64,000 nucleotides of DNA. Origin: Cupriavidus sp. UYMMa02A (GTDB lineage: Bacteria; Pseudomonadota; Gammaproteobacteria; Burkholderiales; Burkholderiaceae). Positions 30,583 to 41,644 of the stretch are shown in pieces. Positions within the stretch are counted from its first letter, which is position 1. The number at the start of each line of letters is the position of its first letter. The notes under the pieces were generated by a model. It saw only the letters and a program-made list of their open reading frames with translations, was not told where the DNA came from and did not search any database. The position numbers and the translations under genes are program-made. The stretch is taken from the NCBI GenBank assembly GCA_001725945.1, contig LRMT01000145.1, positions 16,255 through 80,254 of the forward strand, read 5' to 3'.

Positions 30583-31629
30583 TCAGGGCGAGCGCAGTAC
30601 GGTACGGAACCCGAGGTGCATCGTCGATAGCGTCGCGTCCAGCGGCTGCCGGGAAGACGGCCGGTAGCGGATACAGAAGTTCGGCGCGCACAGAAAAGAT
30701 CCGCCCTTGATCACGCGCTCGGTCTGTTGCCTGCCGCCGGAAGCCGTTTCCAGCCGGACCACCATCGGATTCTCTGCCGCGTCTTGCGGATGCCTGTCGC
30801 GATAGATGTCCCGTGTCCACTGCCAGACATTGCCGACCGCATCGAAGAGTCCATAACCATTCGGTGGAAAGCACCCAACCGGCGCCGTCCCCTTGTAGCC
30901 GTCCTTCACTTGCGGGCTGGCGGGAAAGTCCCCTTGCCAGGTGTTGGCGGGCTGCCGTCCGTCGATAGTCCGGGCATTGCCCCAGGGATATGTAGCACCG
31001 TCGAGTCCGCCGCGCGCGGCATACTCGTACTCCGCCTCGGTCGGCAAGTCCCGCCCCAGCCATCTGGCGTAGGCCATGGCATCGTCGTAGCTCACATGCA
31101 CGACGGGATGATTGGCCAGCCCTCGCAGGTCGCTGCCCGGCCCGGCGGGGTGCCGCCAACTGGCGCCGGGCTGGAACTTCCACCATCGGTACGCGTGATC
31201 GAACCGCTGCCGGCAACTGGCCAGTTGAATACCACCGACCCCGGAACCAACTGGCTTTCCGGTACGCCAGGGAAATCCCTCGCATCGCGCCGACGCTCGG
31301 CCATGGTGACATAGCCGGTCGCGCGGACGAACAAGGCAAACTCCGCATTGGTGACATGGTGGCGGTCGATCAGGAAGCTGTCGAGCCTGACCACATGAAC
31401 ATTGCGCTCCTCGGGATAGCCTGCATCCGATCCCATGCGGAACTGCCCGGCAGGAATCCTGACCATCCCGGGGCGATTGGGCTCTGCGCCGCGTGCCGGG
31501 CCGAAGCGCTTCGGCACGCCGTCATACGCGTCGCACAGGCGCTGCGCTGACGGATCCGGCGCCGCCATGGCATGGCCGGCGAATGCCACCGCAACGACCA
31601 TGCACCATGGCAATACGCGTTGCGCACGG

Positions 31630-31643
<14 letters not shown>
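30583..31643 (-). CDS. formylglycine-generating enzyme (sulfatase-modifying factor), exported, frameshifted
   Basis: SUMF1/FGE-family protein of about 353 residues that oxidises the sulfatase cysteine to formylglycine. The C-terminus carries KGGSFLC and NFCIRYR, with the two catalytic cysteines (about 319 and 324) spaced as in true FGEs. Other marks are MVRIPAGQFRMGSD, HHVTNAEFALFV, LPTEAEYEYAARGG and GNVWQWTRD. The frame breaks near 31185 (minus-strand GG for GGG). I prefer the GTG at 31643 behind GAGGG; an ATG 12 bp upstream is the alternative. A hydrophobic N-terminal segment ending AGHAMA looks like a Sec signal peptide, unusual for bacterial FGEs. It overlaps the end of the sulfatase gene. 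Confidence 0.85.
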
Positions 31644-33358
<1,715 letters not shown>

Positions 33359-33425
33359 AGTTGTCTCCTCCATCTTCTTATGGAACTCATTCGGCTCTGC
33401 CGCCGGCCGGAGACGTCTCAGGTTG

Positions 33426-33443
33426 AGAAAATCGGCCGATTTT
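33426..33443. promoter_or_regulatory. perfect 18-bp palindrome in the sulfatase leader
   Basis: GAAAATCGGCCGATTTTC, centred about 20 bp downstream of the expected sigma-54 transcription start. It is the counterpart of the dyad at 28348-28372 and at the same distance from the -12 box. It may be a repressor or activator operator, or a leader hairpin. Confidence 0.6.
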
Positions 33444-33465
33444 CGTCCAGAGGCATGATCTGAGC

Positions 33466-33480
33466 GCAATCAGCGTGCCA
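33466..33480 (-). promoter_or_regulatory. sigma-54 promoter of the sulfatase operon
   Basis: Minus strand: TGGCAC, five bases, TTGC, a full -24/-12 consensus, 108 bp upstream of the sulfatase GTG. The sixty bases 33421-33480 match 28348-28407 at 42 positions without gaps, so both operons probably share regulation. Confidence 0.9.
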
Positions 33481-33528
33481 ATGCAGCCAGCGCGCCTCGG
33501 CGGGCGCGCGGGAGGAGACTCATGTCAT

Positions 33529-33550
33529 TGATATTTCGGGATTTTTTTCG
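33529..33550 (-). promoter_or_regulatory. shared T-rich element upstream of the sulfatase promoter
   Basis: Plus strand TGATATTTC, GGGA, TTTTTTTCG, beginning 49 bp beyond the -24 box. It is the counterpart of 28457-28479, differing by one gap and a few bases. IHF-like site or activator site. Confidence 0.5.
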
Positions 33551-33646
33551 AAAAGGCGAGGTCGGCGGCGCCAGCCCGCAGGCGACGTCCAGGCGAATCA
33601 CTTGATAATTTTCCGCACCGCGGTGCTTTCAGTGTCGCGTCGCCTC

Positions 33647-33657
33647 CGAATTTTTCG
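33647..33657. promoter_or_regulatory. candidate upstream activator sequence of the sulfatase operon
   Basis: CGAATTTTTCG, 167 bp beyond the -24 box. On the minus strand it reads CCTGCGAAAAATTCG, matching the dyad at 28578 in inverted orientation. It ends 20 bp before the LysR stop codon. Confidence 0.4.
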
Positions 33658-33677
33658 CAGGTGCAGGCGAGCGTCAG

Positions 33678-34643
33678 TCAGGCACGTTCAAAGTTATGGA
33701 GCAATAGCCCACGCAAACGTATGACTTCGTAGCTATGGGCTTGCCGTACTCCGCTCGTCCTGCAATGCGGCTCGATACAGTGAACAAAGTACTCGGCCGA
33801 GGCCGTCAGGATTGCGCTCTCGCGATAGAGCAGGAAAAGCTTGCGCGCAGGGGGCTGCTCCAGCAAGTCCAGCGTCTTCAACTCATCCGATGCGCCTTCG
33901 CTGCGCAAGGCCAGGTGGGTCCAGGACGTCACCACATTGCTGTTTACAGCCAGGCTGTAGAAGAGCGTCTGCGAAGCACAGCGTGTCACGCGGCGTGGCA
34001 CCGGCAGTCCTGCGCGTCCGAACAGATCTTCCAGGAACGCGTGGAACTCTGTGGAGGGCCCGGTATGCAGCCATTCCGCATCCTGCAGGTCGGCCAGCGA
34101 GGTGGCGCCCGCAAGCTGGCCACGCCGGCTCACCGCAAACCACATCGGGAAGGTCGCCACATGCACGCAGCGCAGCGAAGCGAATTCGCGCGCGTCCATG
34201 CCCGAGCCCAGGGCAAAGTCCAGTGCGCCATTCTTGAGCTGCTCAACCAACTGCGAAGGGCTGAACTCCGCGAACTCGAGCTGAACGTCGGGCATTGCCT
34301 GACGGAAGCGGTTGTAGGCCCGCGGCAGCACCGTGATGCCTGCCAGAGGCGTCACGCCGATGGCCACGCGTCCCTTGCGGTTATCGCGCAGCCATGACAT
34401 CTCCTCTTCGGTCCGTGCAACCTCGTTCACGACCAGCTCGGCGCGCCGAAGCATCGCCCGTCCTTCTTCCGTCAGCGTCACCCCCGACGAACTGCGCAGC
34501 ACGAGCATCAGCCCGAGTTCATCTTCGAGGTCGCGTAGCGCGCGCGTCACGGCGGGCTGGGTCAGATGCAGGGCGCGCGCCGCTTCGTGGATGCTGCCCG
34601 AGCTGGCAACCGCCACCAGGGCACGGAGTTGATGGAGCTTCAT
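33678..34643 (-). CDS. LysR family transcriptional regulator
   Basis: Intact 321-residue LysR protein. The N-terminal helix-turn-helix is MKLHQLRALVAVASSGSIHEAARALHL-type (residues 1-60), followed by a two-lobed effector domain. I chose the ATG at 34643, which opens the canonical LysR N-terminus; an upstream in-frame start would add about 29 residues of non-family sequence. It diverges from the MHS transporter, porin and amidohydrolase genes, which are its likely targets. The 180 bp between is AT-rich for this genome, as expected of a shared control region. Confidence 0.9.
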   Translation of the reverse strand: MKLHQLRALVAVASSGSIHEAARALHLTQPAVTRALRDLEDELGLMLVLRSSSGVTLTEEGRAMLRRAELVVNEVARTEEEMSWLRDNRKGRVAIGVTPLAGITVLPRAYNRFRQAMPDVQLEFAEFSPSQLVEQLKNGALDFALGSGMDAREFASLRCVHVATFPMWFAVSRRGQLAGATSLADLQDAEWLHTGPSTEFHAFLEDLFGRAGLPVPRRVTRCASQTLFYSLAVNSNVVTSWTHLALRSEGASDELKTLDLLEQPPARKLFLLYRESAILTASAEYFVHCIEPHCRTSGVRQAHSYEVIRLRGLLLHNFERA

Positions 34644-34823
34644 GGCTAGAGCATCACCTGTTGGCGGCAAATAGAAGGGTTTACGCCAATAAACAGATGT
34701 TATCAGGATAAGAATTTGCAAGTATCGCAATTATTACCGCGCCATTAGTATCCCGTCATCGTCGTCCCGCCGGACAAGGCTTTGTGCGGCTCAGAAAGCG
34801 ACGCCCGCCAGGAGACCAGAGTG

Positions 34824-36137
34824 ATGCAAAATGCCGCTACCCCGCTCGACACCGCGCGGCCTTCGCCGCGACGCCTGTCAACGCAGGCCAGGACCATCGT
34901 TGCCACGTCCGCCGGCAATGCGCTGGAGATGTTCGACTTCACCGTTTTCAGCTACTTCGCCGGGCTGATCGGAAAGACCTTCTTTCCGGTCGACTCCAGC
35001 GCGGGCCCTCTGCTGCTGGCCATGGCAACCTTCGGCGTCGGCTTCGTGATGCGGCCGCTGGGCGGCATCGTGATCGGCAATTACGCTGACCGGGCCGGCC
35101 GGCGTGCGGCGCTGACGCTCACCATCGTGCTGATGATGATTGGCACGGCCATCATCGCGCTGACGCCCGGCTATGCGCAGATCGGCATCGCCGCGCCAGT
35201 ATTGGTGGTGATCGGCCGGCTGCTGCAGGGCCTGTCGGCCGGCGGCGAGATCGGCGCTGCAACCACCTTTCTGATGGAGTCTGGGCCGCTGTCACGGCGC
35301 GGCTTCATGGTGAGCTGGCAGATGATGAGCCAGGGCGTGGCCGCGCTGCTGGGCGCATTGAGCGGCGCGGTGTTATCCGCCACGTTGTCGGCCTCCGCGC
35401 TTGAGAGCTGGGGCTGGCGCATCCCGTTTCTGCTGGGCCTGTTGCTCGGCCCGGTGGGCTTCTATATTCGTCGCCACCTCGATGAGACACATACGGCGGG
35501 ACACGAGGGCGGCAGCGCCTTCCGCGAACTCGTGAGCCAGCACCTGGGCCGCGTCGTGCTGGGCACGCTGATGATCGTCGGCGGCACCTCGATGCTCTAC
35601 ATCCTTGTGTTCTACATGCCGGCCTACGCGGTGCGCACGCTGCATTTGCCAGTGACCACCTCCTTCCTGGCCGGCTGCGCCTCGGGGCTGACCATGATCG
35701 TGGCGGCATTGGTGTCCGGGCTGTGGATCATCGACCGCGTGCCCCGCCGCAAGCCGCTGGTGGCCACGACCTCGCTGCTCTCGCTGGCTTGCGTGTATCC
35801 GGCCTTCCGGCTGCTGATCGCCTCGCCGTCGGTGGCGCTGATGGTGGGCATCGTCGCGGTGGTGATGGGCCTCGCGACGCTGGGCACCTCGGCCTTCTTC
35901 CTGCTCATCATGGAAGCCTTTCCGCAACGGGTACGCGCCACCGCACTGGCCGTGATCTACAGCGTCGGCGTGACGATCTTCGGCGGCTTCGCCCAGTTCA
36001 ACGTCACCTGGCTGCTGCATCGCACCGGCGACCCGATGTCGCCCGCCTGGTACCTGCTCACCACCGGCTCGGTCAGCCTGCTGGCACTGTGGCGCTTCAC
36101 CGAGCGGCGCACCGGCGACGCGTCCCTGACGCACTAG
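34824..36137 (+). CDS. MFS transporter, metabolite:H+ symporter (MHS) family
   Basis: Intact 437-residue inner-membrane carrier with about twelve helices. The MHS marks are SAGNALEMFDFTVFSYFAGLIG at the first helix, VMRPLGGIVIGNYADRAGRR at the loop 2-3 signature, and GRLLQGLSAGGEIGAAT in helix 4. Relatives carry organic acids or zwitterions with protons (citrate, shikimate, proline-betaine types). An AGGAGA site lies just before GTGATG; I chose the ATG. Encoded with a porin and an M20 amidohydrolase, it probably imports the substrate of that hydrolase. Confidence 0.9.
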   Translation: MQNAATPLDTARPSPRRLSTQARTIVATSAGNALEMFDFTVFSYFAGLIGKTFFPVDSSAGPLLLAMATFGVGFVMRPLGGIVIGNYADRAGRRAALTLTIVLMMIGTAIIALTPGYAQIGIAAPVLVVIGRLLQGLSAGGEIGAATTFLMESGPLSRRGFMVSWQMMSQGVAALLGALSGAVLSATLSASALESWGWRIPFLLGLLLGPVGFYIRRHLDETHTAGHEGGSAFRELVSQHLGRVVLGTLMIVGGTSMLYILVFYMPAYAVRTLHLPVTTSFLAGCASGLTMIVAALVSGLWIIDRVPRRKPLVATTSLLSLACVYPAFRLLIASPSVALMVGIVAVVMGLATLGTSAFFLLIMEAFPQRVRATALAVIYSVGVTIFGGFAQFNVTWLLHRTGDPMSPAWYLLTTGSVSLLALWRFTERRTGDASLTH

Positions 36138-36274
36138 CACGCACTAGGCCCCCTTCCGGCACGCGATGCGTGCCGGCGATTTCCCTGGCCAGCCCATGGC
36201 CGCGCTCCGCGCAACGCGGACGCGGTGGACCCCGCTCGCCCTTCGCCAACCCAAACGACAAGAAAGACAGAGAC

Positions 36275-37384
36275 ATGAAAGCACGCTGCGCCACTCCCGT
36301 TCCCGGGGCCTTGCGCACCCTTCGCATCCTGCGCCACCGCAACGCCCTGCGGGCTGTCTGTATGGCCAGCGCCCTCTGGGCCGGCTCCGCCGCAGCGACG
36401 ATGCAGATCTATGGCGCCGTCGACAGCTTTCTGCAGTATTCGAACAACAGCGGTCAGTCGAGCGTGCGGCTGCTCAGCGGCGGCGCGTCGACTTCGCGTT
36501 GGGGCATCACCGGCACCGAGGATCTCGGCGGCGGTCTGCGCACCGCCTTTCGCCTGGAAAGCGGAATTGACCTGATGACCGGCAACCCGCAGAGTGCCAC
36601 GTCGATGTACAACCGCGAGGCCAATGTCTCGATCGGCTCGCCCGAATGGGGGACGGTCAAGCTTGGCAAGCAGTACCCAGCCATTCCTCCCGAGTGGGTG
36701 GATCCGTTTCTCTCCGTCGGGCAGCTATCGCCATGGGCCAGCACCGCGCTGGCGACCAGTGACCTTGGCCATGGCGCCACGGCAGTACAGGCGCGCGTCA
36801 ACAATGCCCTCAGCTACCAGACGCCCGATTTCGGCGGCCTGAATGCCACCGTGCTCTACGCGCCGCGCAATGCAGCAGGCGCCAGTCCCGTGGCAGCCAA
36901 TACTGGCGTCGTCACCAACTTCGCACGCGGCCCGCTGGCGCTGAGCGGCTCCTACAACGCAGTCTGGGCGCCCACCTCGCAGGTACCCGGCGGCCCGCCG
37001 GACGGCCCGCGCACCGATATGGTCATCGCCAGCGCGCTCTACACCTTTGGCGCGACGCTCGGCTCCGCCGCCTACGCCATGATCCGGCCGGCCGCGCCAG
37101 GCACTTTCGTGGCACAGGTCTTCTCTCTCGGCGCCGTATGGCAGAAGGGCGCGCACGTGATCCGCGCCGGTCTGGTCTACCGCAATGTCAGTGGCAAGCC
37201 AGACCATGCGATCGGCGCCCTGCTTGGCTACGATTACCAGTTCTCGAAGCTGACCGGCCTCTATGCGCGCGTCGGGGGCTTCAAGAACTACGGCCAATCG
37301 GCCATCTCATTCGGCTCCGACCCGGTGACTTCTCCGGGTGTTGATCCCATCGTCTTTGCACTCGGCATCAGGCAGAAGTTCTGA
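36275..37384 (+). CDS. Gram-negative porin (Burkholderiales type)
   Basis: Intact outer-membrane general porin of 369 residues. It has a rather long signal region ending WAGSAAA, then MQIYGAVDSFLQYSNN, the SRWGITGTEDLGGGLRTAFRLE block conserved in betaproteobacterial trimeric porins, and a C-terminal IRQKF with the terminal Phe needed for barrel assembly. It lies 137 bp after the transporter and 34 bp before the amidohydrolase gene, so it is probably a dedicated entry pore for the same substrate. Confidence 0.9.
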   Translation: MKARCATPVPGALRTLRILRHRNALRAVCMASALWAGSAAATMQIYGAVDSFLQYSNNSGQSSVRLLSGGASTSRWGITGTEDLGGGLRTAFRLESGIDLMTGNPQSATSMYNREANVSIGSPEWGTVKLGKQYPAIPPEWVDPFLSVGQLSPWASTALATSDLGHGATAVQARVNNALSYQTPDFGGLNATVLYAPRNAAGASPVAANTGVVTNFARGPLALSGSYNAVWAPTSQVPGGPPDGPRTDMVIASALYTFGATLGSAAYAMIRPAAPGTFVAQVFSLGAVWQKGAHVIRAGLVYRNVSGKPDHAIGALLGYDYQFSKLTGLYARVGGFKNYGQSAISFGSDPVTSPGVDPIVFALGIRQKF

Positions 37385-37418
37385 CGCCTGCCGCCAACAT
37401 TCATCACTGGAGAGCACC

Positions 37419-38843
37419 ATGACAGCATCCGTACCGACACTGGACTTCGTTGAGCGCCACAGCCCGCAATTTACCGCCCTGGCCGACCAGATCTGGAACC
37501 TGGCTGAACTGCGCTACGAGGAATTCGCCTCGGCGCAACTCCATATCGAGATGCTCGAAGCTGCGGGATTCCGCGTCACGCGCGGCGTAGCCGACATCCC
37601 CACGGCCTTCATTGCGGAGGCCGGAAGCGGCGGCCCGGTGATCGGCATCCTCGGCGAGTACGACGCGCTGTCCGGACTCAGCCAGGAGGCCGGCGCCATG
37701 ACCTGCCAGGCTTCCAGCGAGATCGCCAACGGCAACGGCCACGGCTGCGGCCACCACCTGCTTGGCACTGCCGCCCACCTGGCAGCGGCAGCGGTCAAGG
37801 AACAGCTGGAACGCACGGGTCAGGCCGGCACCGTGCGCTTCTACGGCTGCCCCGCTGAGGAAGGCGGTTCAGGCAAGACCTTCATGGCTCGCGCCGGCCT
37901 GTTCGACGACCTCGACGCCGCACTGTCCTGGCATCCGGCCGTGCACAATGGCGTCTTCTCGGGCGAGACGCTGGCCAACATCCAGGCCTACTTCCGCTTC
38001 CGCGGCAAGGCCTCGCACGCCGCCAACTCGCCGCATCTGGGCCGCAGCGCGCTCGACGCGGTCGAGCTGATGAATGTCGGCGTCAACTATCTGCGCGAAC
38101 ACATGCTGCCCGATGCGCGCGTGCACTATGCGGTCACCAACACCGGGGGACTGTCGCCCAACGTTGTGCAGGCGAATGCCGAGGTGCTGTACCTGGTGCG
38201 TGCGCCGCGCAACGATCAGGCGACCGAACTGTTCGAGCGAGTCAGGAACGTGGCGCGTGGCGCCGCGCTGATGACCGGGTGCGAGCTCGAAGTCGTGTTC
38301 GACAAAGCCTGCTCGAACCTGATGCAGAACACCGTGCTCAACCAGCTCGTGCACAAGCATCTGCAGGCCATCGGAGCGCCCGCATTCAGCCCCGAGGAGA
38401 TGGCGCTGGCCGCCGAGTTCCAGAAGCAGACACTGACGCCCGAGGATATCGAAGGCGCCGGGCGTTCGCTCGGCCAGGCCTGGCGCAACCCGAAGCCGCT
38501 GTTCGATCATATCGATCTGTACACGCCGGGCAACGAGCGCAAGATGTACGGCTCGACCGACGTGGGCGATGTAAGCTGGGTCACCCCCACGGCGCAGTGC
38601 TTCACCGCCTGCTATGCGTTCGGCACGCCCTTTCATTCGTGGCAGCTTGTGTCGCAGGGCAAGAGTTCGCTCGCCCACAAGGGCATGCTGCTGGCGGCCA
38701 AGACAATGGCCGCATCCGCCATCGAGCTGTTCAGTGCACCCGACATGCTGGCACAAGCCAAGGCGGAACTGCTGGAGCGGCGCGGCGGCAAGCCTTACGC
38801 CTGCCCAATCCCGGACGATGTGAAACTACCCTTCCAGCGCTGA
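37419..38843 (+). CDS. M20 family amidohydrolase (AbgB-like)
   Basis: Intact 474-residue zinc amidohydrolase. Metal-site segments are GEYDALSGLSQEAGA, NGHGCGHHLLGTA and CPAEEGGSGK, followed by the lid domain beginning ASHAANSPHLGRSALDAVELM. Closest in kind to AbgB, which cleaves p-aminobenzoyl-glutamate, but the family also hydrolyses other N-acyl amino acids. An AGAG site precedes the ATG at 37419. Last of the LysR-transporter-porin-hydrolase group. The true substrate is not evident. Confidence 0.88.
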   Translation: MTASVPTLDFVERHSPQFTALADQIWNLAELRYEEFASAQLHIEMLEAAGFRVTRGVADIPTAFIAEAGSGGPVIGILGEYDALSGLSQEAGAMTCQASSEIANGNGHGCGHHLLGTAAHLAAAAVKEQLERTGQAGTVRFYGCPAEEGGSGKTFMARAGLFDDLDAALSWHPAVHNGVFSGETLANIQAYFRFRGKASHAANSPHLGRSALDAVELMNVGVNYLREHMLPDARVHYAVTNTGGLSPNVVQANAEVLYLVRAPRNDQATELFERVRNVARGAALMTGCELEVVFDKACSNLMQNTVLNQLVHKHLQAIGAPAFSPEEMALAAEFQKQTLTPEDIEGAGRSLGQAWRNPKPLFDHIDLYTPGNERKMYGSTDVGDVSWVTPTAQCFTACYAFGTPFHSWQLVSQGKSSLAHKGMLLAAKTMAASAIELFSAPDMLAQAKAELLERRGGKPYACPIPDDVKLPFQR

Positions 38844-38994
38844 GCCGCGCGTCAGGGAATATGCCGGGCGTGGGCCTGCTCATCGCTCGTCCAGGCCTGC
38901 GTCATCTGACGGCTGCGACGGCAGCTCGGAGGCCCTGACAATGCGCCATCGAGCCATCGTCGCCACGGAGATTGAACAGATTTACAAAGCTCCC

Positions 38995-39010
38995 GCCCCG
39001 ATAACGGGGC
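38995..39010. terminator. hairpin between convergent genes
   Basis: GCCCCG, ATAA, CGGGGC: six GC pairs with a tetraloop, followed on the plus strand by GTTTCGGATTT. It lies between the ends of the amidohydrolase gene and the convergent AhpD-like gene and may stop transcription from the amidohydrolase side. Confidence 0.5.
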
Positions 39011-39041
39011 GTTTCGGATTTCCGGAAACCGTCGTCCGGTC

Positions 39042-39579
39042 CTACGCCACAGCCGGGAAATCCAGCGTCGTGTCGTTGACCCGGTTCACCATGTTCGTGA
39101 ACAGGATTGCGCTCACCGCCTGGATTGCCTCGACCACCTGCCCGTCGCTGTAGCCGGCCGCGCGCACCGCTTCCAGACTCGTCGCCGGCACCGTGCCGCG
39201 CGTGCTGACCAGTTCTACCGCAAAGCGCGTGAGCGCGTCGATCTTCGCATCTTCGGGATAGCTGCCTTCGCGAAGCTGGCGTGTCTGCGTCTCGGTATAG
39301 CCTGCCATCTTGCCCGTCAACGTATGGGCAGCCACACAGTAGTCACAGCCGCTGTACTCGCTCACCGAGAGGTTGATGGCTTCCAGTTCGCGCGCGGACA
39401 GCGAACCGGCCTTCTGTACCTGGCTGATCTGCAGTGCCTGGGCCAGCACGGCCGGCGCGTTGCTGCCGATGGTGGCATACGCATTGGGCACCTTGCCGAC
39501 GGCCTTCGAATGGCGCCAACAGTTCGGCGGCCTGGCCGGTGGCTTGCGCGACGGGGATGGTATGCAGTCGGGTGGTCAT
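39042..39579 (-). CDS. AhpD-like carboxymuconolactone decarboxylase family protein, frameshifted
   Basis: About 179 residues with the alkylhydroperoxidase-D active site SGCDYCVAAHTLTGK (CxxC plus His). This suggests a thiol peroxidase or disulfide role rather than lactone decarboxylation. The start MTTRLHTIPVAQATG is at 39579. The frame changes near 39507: either two As are missing (AA for AAAA, reading FEKAVGKVPNAY) or one base is extra. It diverges from the AraC gene at 39718, a common arrangement for this family, and is its likely target. Confidence 0.82.
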
Positions 39580-39717
39580 GATCGATCTCCAGTTCGTTCC
39601 AGGGGTGGGGGGAATCACCAGGTTTGTGTGCGGTGCTTCCCTGGACTTCATGGTAGAGGCACCGCCGATCCGAAGAGGATAGAATCGACTCATCTTTTTG
39701 CTCGATCGTCTCAGCTC

Positions 39718-40664
39718 ATGGACAGCCTCAGTGAACTGGTCCGTCTACTGTCGCCCTCCGGCACGGTTGACCTGCATTGCCGCGTGGCCGGCGCATGGTC
39801 CGCTCACCATGCGCAGGCTGCTCCGGGCCATGTGCCCTATCACGTGATCCTGGATGGCCGCGCGGAGATCGCGGTGGGCAAGGAGGTCTTGCCAGTGACA
39901 GCCGGCGATGTCCTGCTGTTTCCGCACGGGGCAGCGCATACGATGACGGGACTTGCGGGTGGCTCCCGGCGGGTAGTGGAGTCGCGCCAGTTCAACGGCC
40001 TGGTGACGGAAATCACGGTGGCCGGCGCGGCCGCACCGCTGGACATCCTGTGCGGCACCTTCATGCTCGGCGGCTCGGCCGACATCCTGCTGCGCAGTTT
40101 GCCCGAGGTACTGTGCGTTGCAACGGCAGACCAGTCCGCCAGCCACGATGCCGGCTGGCTGCGCGGACTGATCGGCATGATGCATGTCGAAGCCGATCAG
40201 CCACGGCCCGGTGGAGCAGCCATCATCGCGGACCTGTCGACCGCGCTTTTCACGATCCTGCTGCGCACGCTGGTCGCACGCAAGATGGTGGCACAGGGAC
40301 TGCTTGCGCTGATGGCGGATGCCCGCATGGCAAAAGCTGTGGACGCCGTAGTGCGGGCGCGGAGCAGCCCTGGAGCGTCGATGGTCTGGCTGCCATCTGC
40401 AACGTCTCGCGCGCGACGCTGGCGCGGCGCTTCGCGCAACTGAGCGGCATCACACCGCTGGAACTCGTGACCACGCTGCGCATGGAACGCGCCGCGCGAC
40501 TGCTGCGGCAGGACGAACTGTCCGCGGGCACGGTGGGCGAGCGCTGCGGATACGCCTCGCAGGCCGCATTCGGCCGCGTGTTCACGCAGTATTTTGGCGT
40601 GGGCCCCGGCGCCTACCGGCGCCAGCACCGCGAACGACGCGGGGTGGCTCCTGCCGCCCTGTAA
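39718..40664 (+). CDS. AraC family regulator with N-terminal cupin, frameshifted
   Basis: About 315 residues. The N-terminal two thirds are an AraC-type cupin (YHVILDGRAEIAVG, GDVLLFPHGAAHTM). The C-terminal double helix-turn-helix (NVSRATLARRFAQLSGITPLEL, GERCGYASQAAFGRVF) lies in the next frame after a break near 40361, where C should be CC. Regulators of this subfamily commonly sit beside genes for small oxidoreductases or AhpD-like proteins, as here. Confidence 0.87.
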
Positions 40665-40671
40665 GGGCGGT

Positions 40672-41559
40672 TCATGGCGCACCCAGGCATTCAACGGTGA
40701 TCGCCATCAGCGCCTGCAGCCGTGCCAGTCGCCGCAGATCGCGATGGCATCCGATCCATACGTCGCGCCCGGGCGGCGGCTCACCCAGGTCGATCCGCCG
40801 CAAGCCCAGGGTAGCATCGCCCAGCGGACACGGCAGTACCGCGAAGCCCCCGCCTTCGGCACACATGCGAGCCTGCACGCCGCGGTTGTTGCTGCGGAAC
40901 GCTGTGCCCGCCCTGGGCAGCATCCGCGCAGTCCAGGCCACATCGGGCAACGCACCAAACGCGCTGTCCATGCTGATGAGCGCGATGCCTTCGCCATTCC
41001 CCGCGTGCGGCGGCTCAAGATCGACGTGTCCGTACAGCGCGTAATCCATGTGCATCAGCTTGCGCTGAATGACATCGGGCTCTTCAAACGGTGTGATGCG
41101 GAATGCCAGGTCCGCTTCCCGTCGGGCCAGGCTGTACTGGCGCGAATCCGTCACCAGTTCCAGCGAGACACGCGGATGCTGCGCGAGGAAGCGCGCGAAA
41201 ACTGGCGTCAGGACATGAATGCCGAACCAGTCCGACGAGGTCACGCGCAACAGGCCGGTCAACGCCGTATCCGTCCCGGCAAGCGCGCGGGCCAGGCCGA
41301 GGGCCTCTTCCTCCATGCGCTCCGCATAAGCAAGCACGGCATTGCCTTCTTCGGTCAGCACGAAGCCGTCACTGGTCCGATGGAACAGCATATGGCCGAC
41401 CGATGCCTCCAGCGCGCGCAGGCGCCGGCCCATCGTCGGCTGAGTCAGGCCGACCATCCTTGCCGCCGCGCCAAGGGTGCCGGCACGCGCGATGGCAAGG
41501 AAGATGCGCACATCGCTCCATTCCATACGCTCATTCATTTTTGACTGGTAATTATTCAA
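40672..41559 (-). CDS. LysR family transcriptional regulator
   Basis: Intact 295-residue LysR regulator with the helix-turn-helix in WSDVRIFLAIARAGTLGAAAR (residues about 14-34) and a typical effector domain. It ends 7 bp from the convergent AraC stop and diverges from the quinone oxidoreductase gene across 85 bp of AT-rich DNA, so the oxidoreductase is its likely target. The start ATG at 41559 could also be the ATG at 41538 (MNERMEW). Confidence 0.9.
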   Translation of the reverse strand: MNNYQSKMNERMEWSDVRIFLAIARAGTLGAAARMVGLTQPTMGRRLRALEASVGHMLFHRTSDGFVLTEEGNAVLAYAERMEEEALGLARALAGTDTALTGLLRVTSSDWFGIHVLTPVFARFLAQHPRVSLELVTDSRQYSLARREADLAFRITPFEEPDVIQRKLMHMDYALYGHVDLEPPHAGNGEGIALISMDSAFGALPDVAWTARMLPRAGTAFRSNNRGVQARMCAEGGGFAVLPCPLGDATLGLRRIDLGEPPPGRDVWIGCHRDLRRLARLQALMAITVECLGAP

Positions 41560-41644
41560 TATTGTTAATTTACATGCAAATACGCATACGCCATGATGAT
41601 TCCATCACGCCCATACCATGTCCCGGGCGACCAAGGAGATCAAG

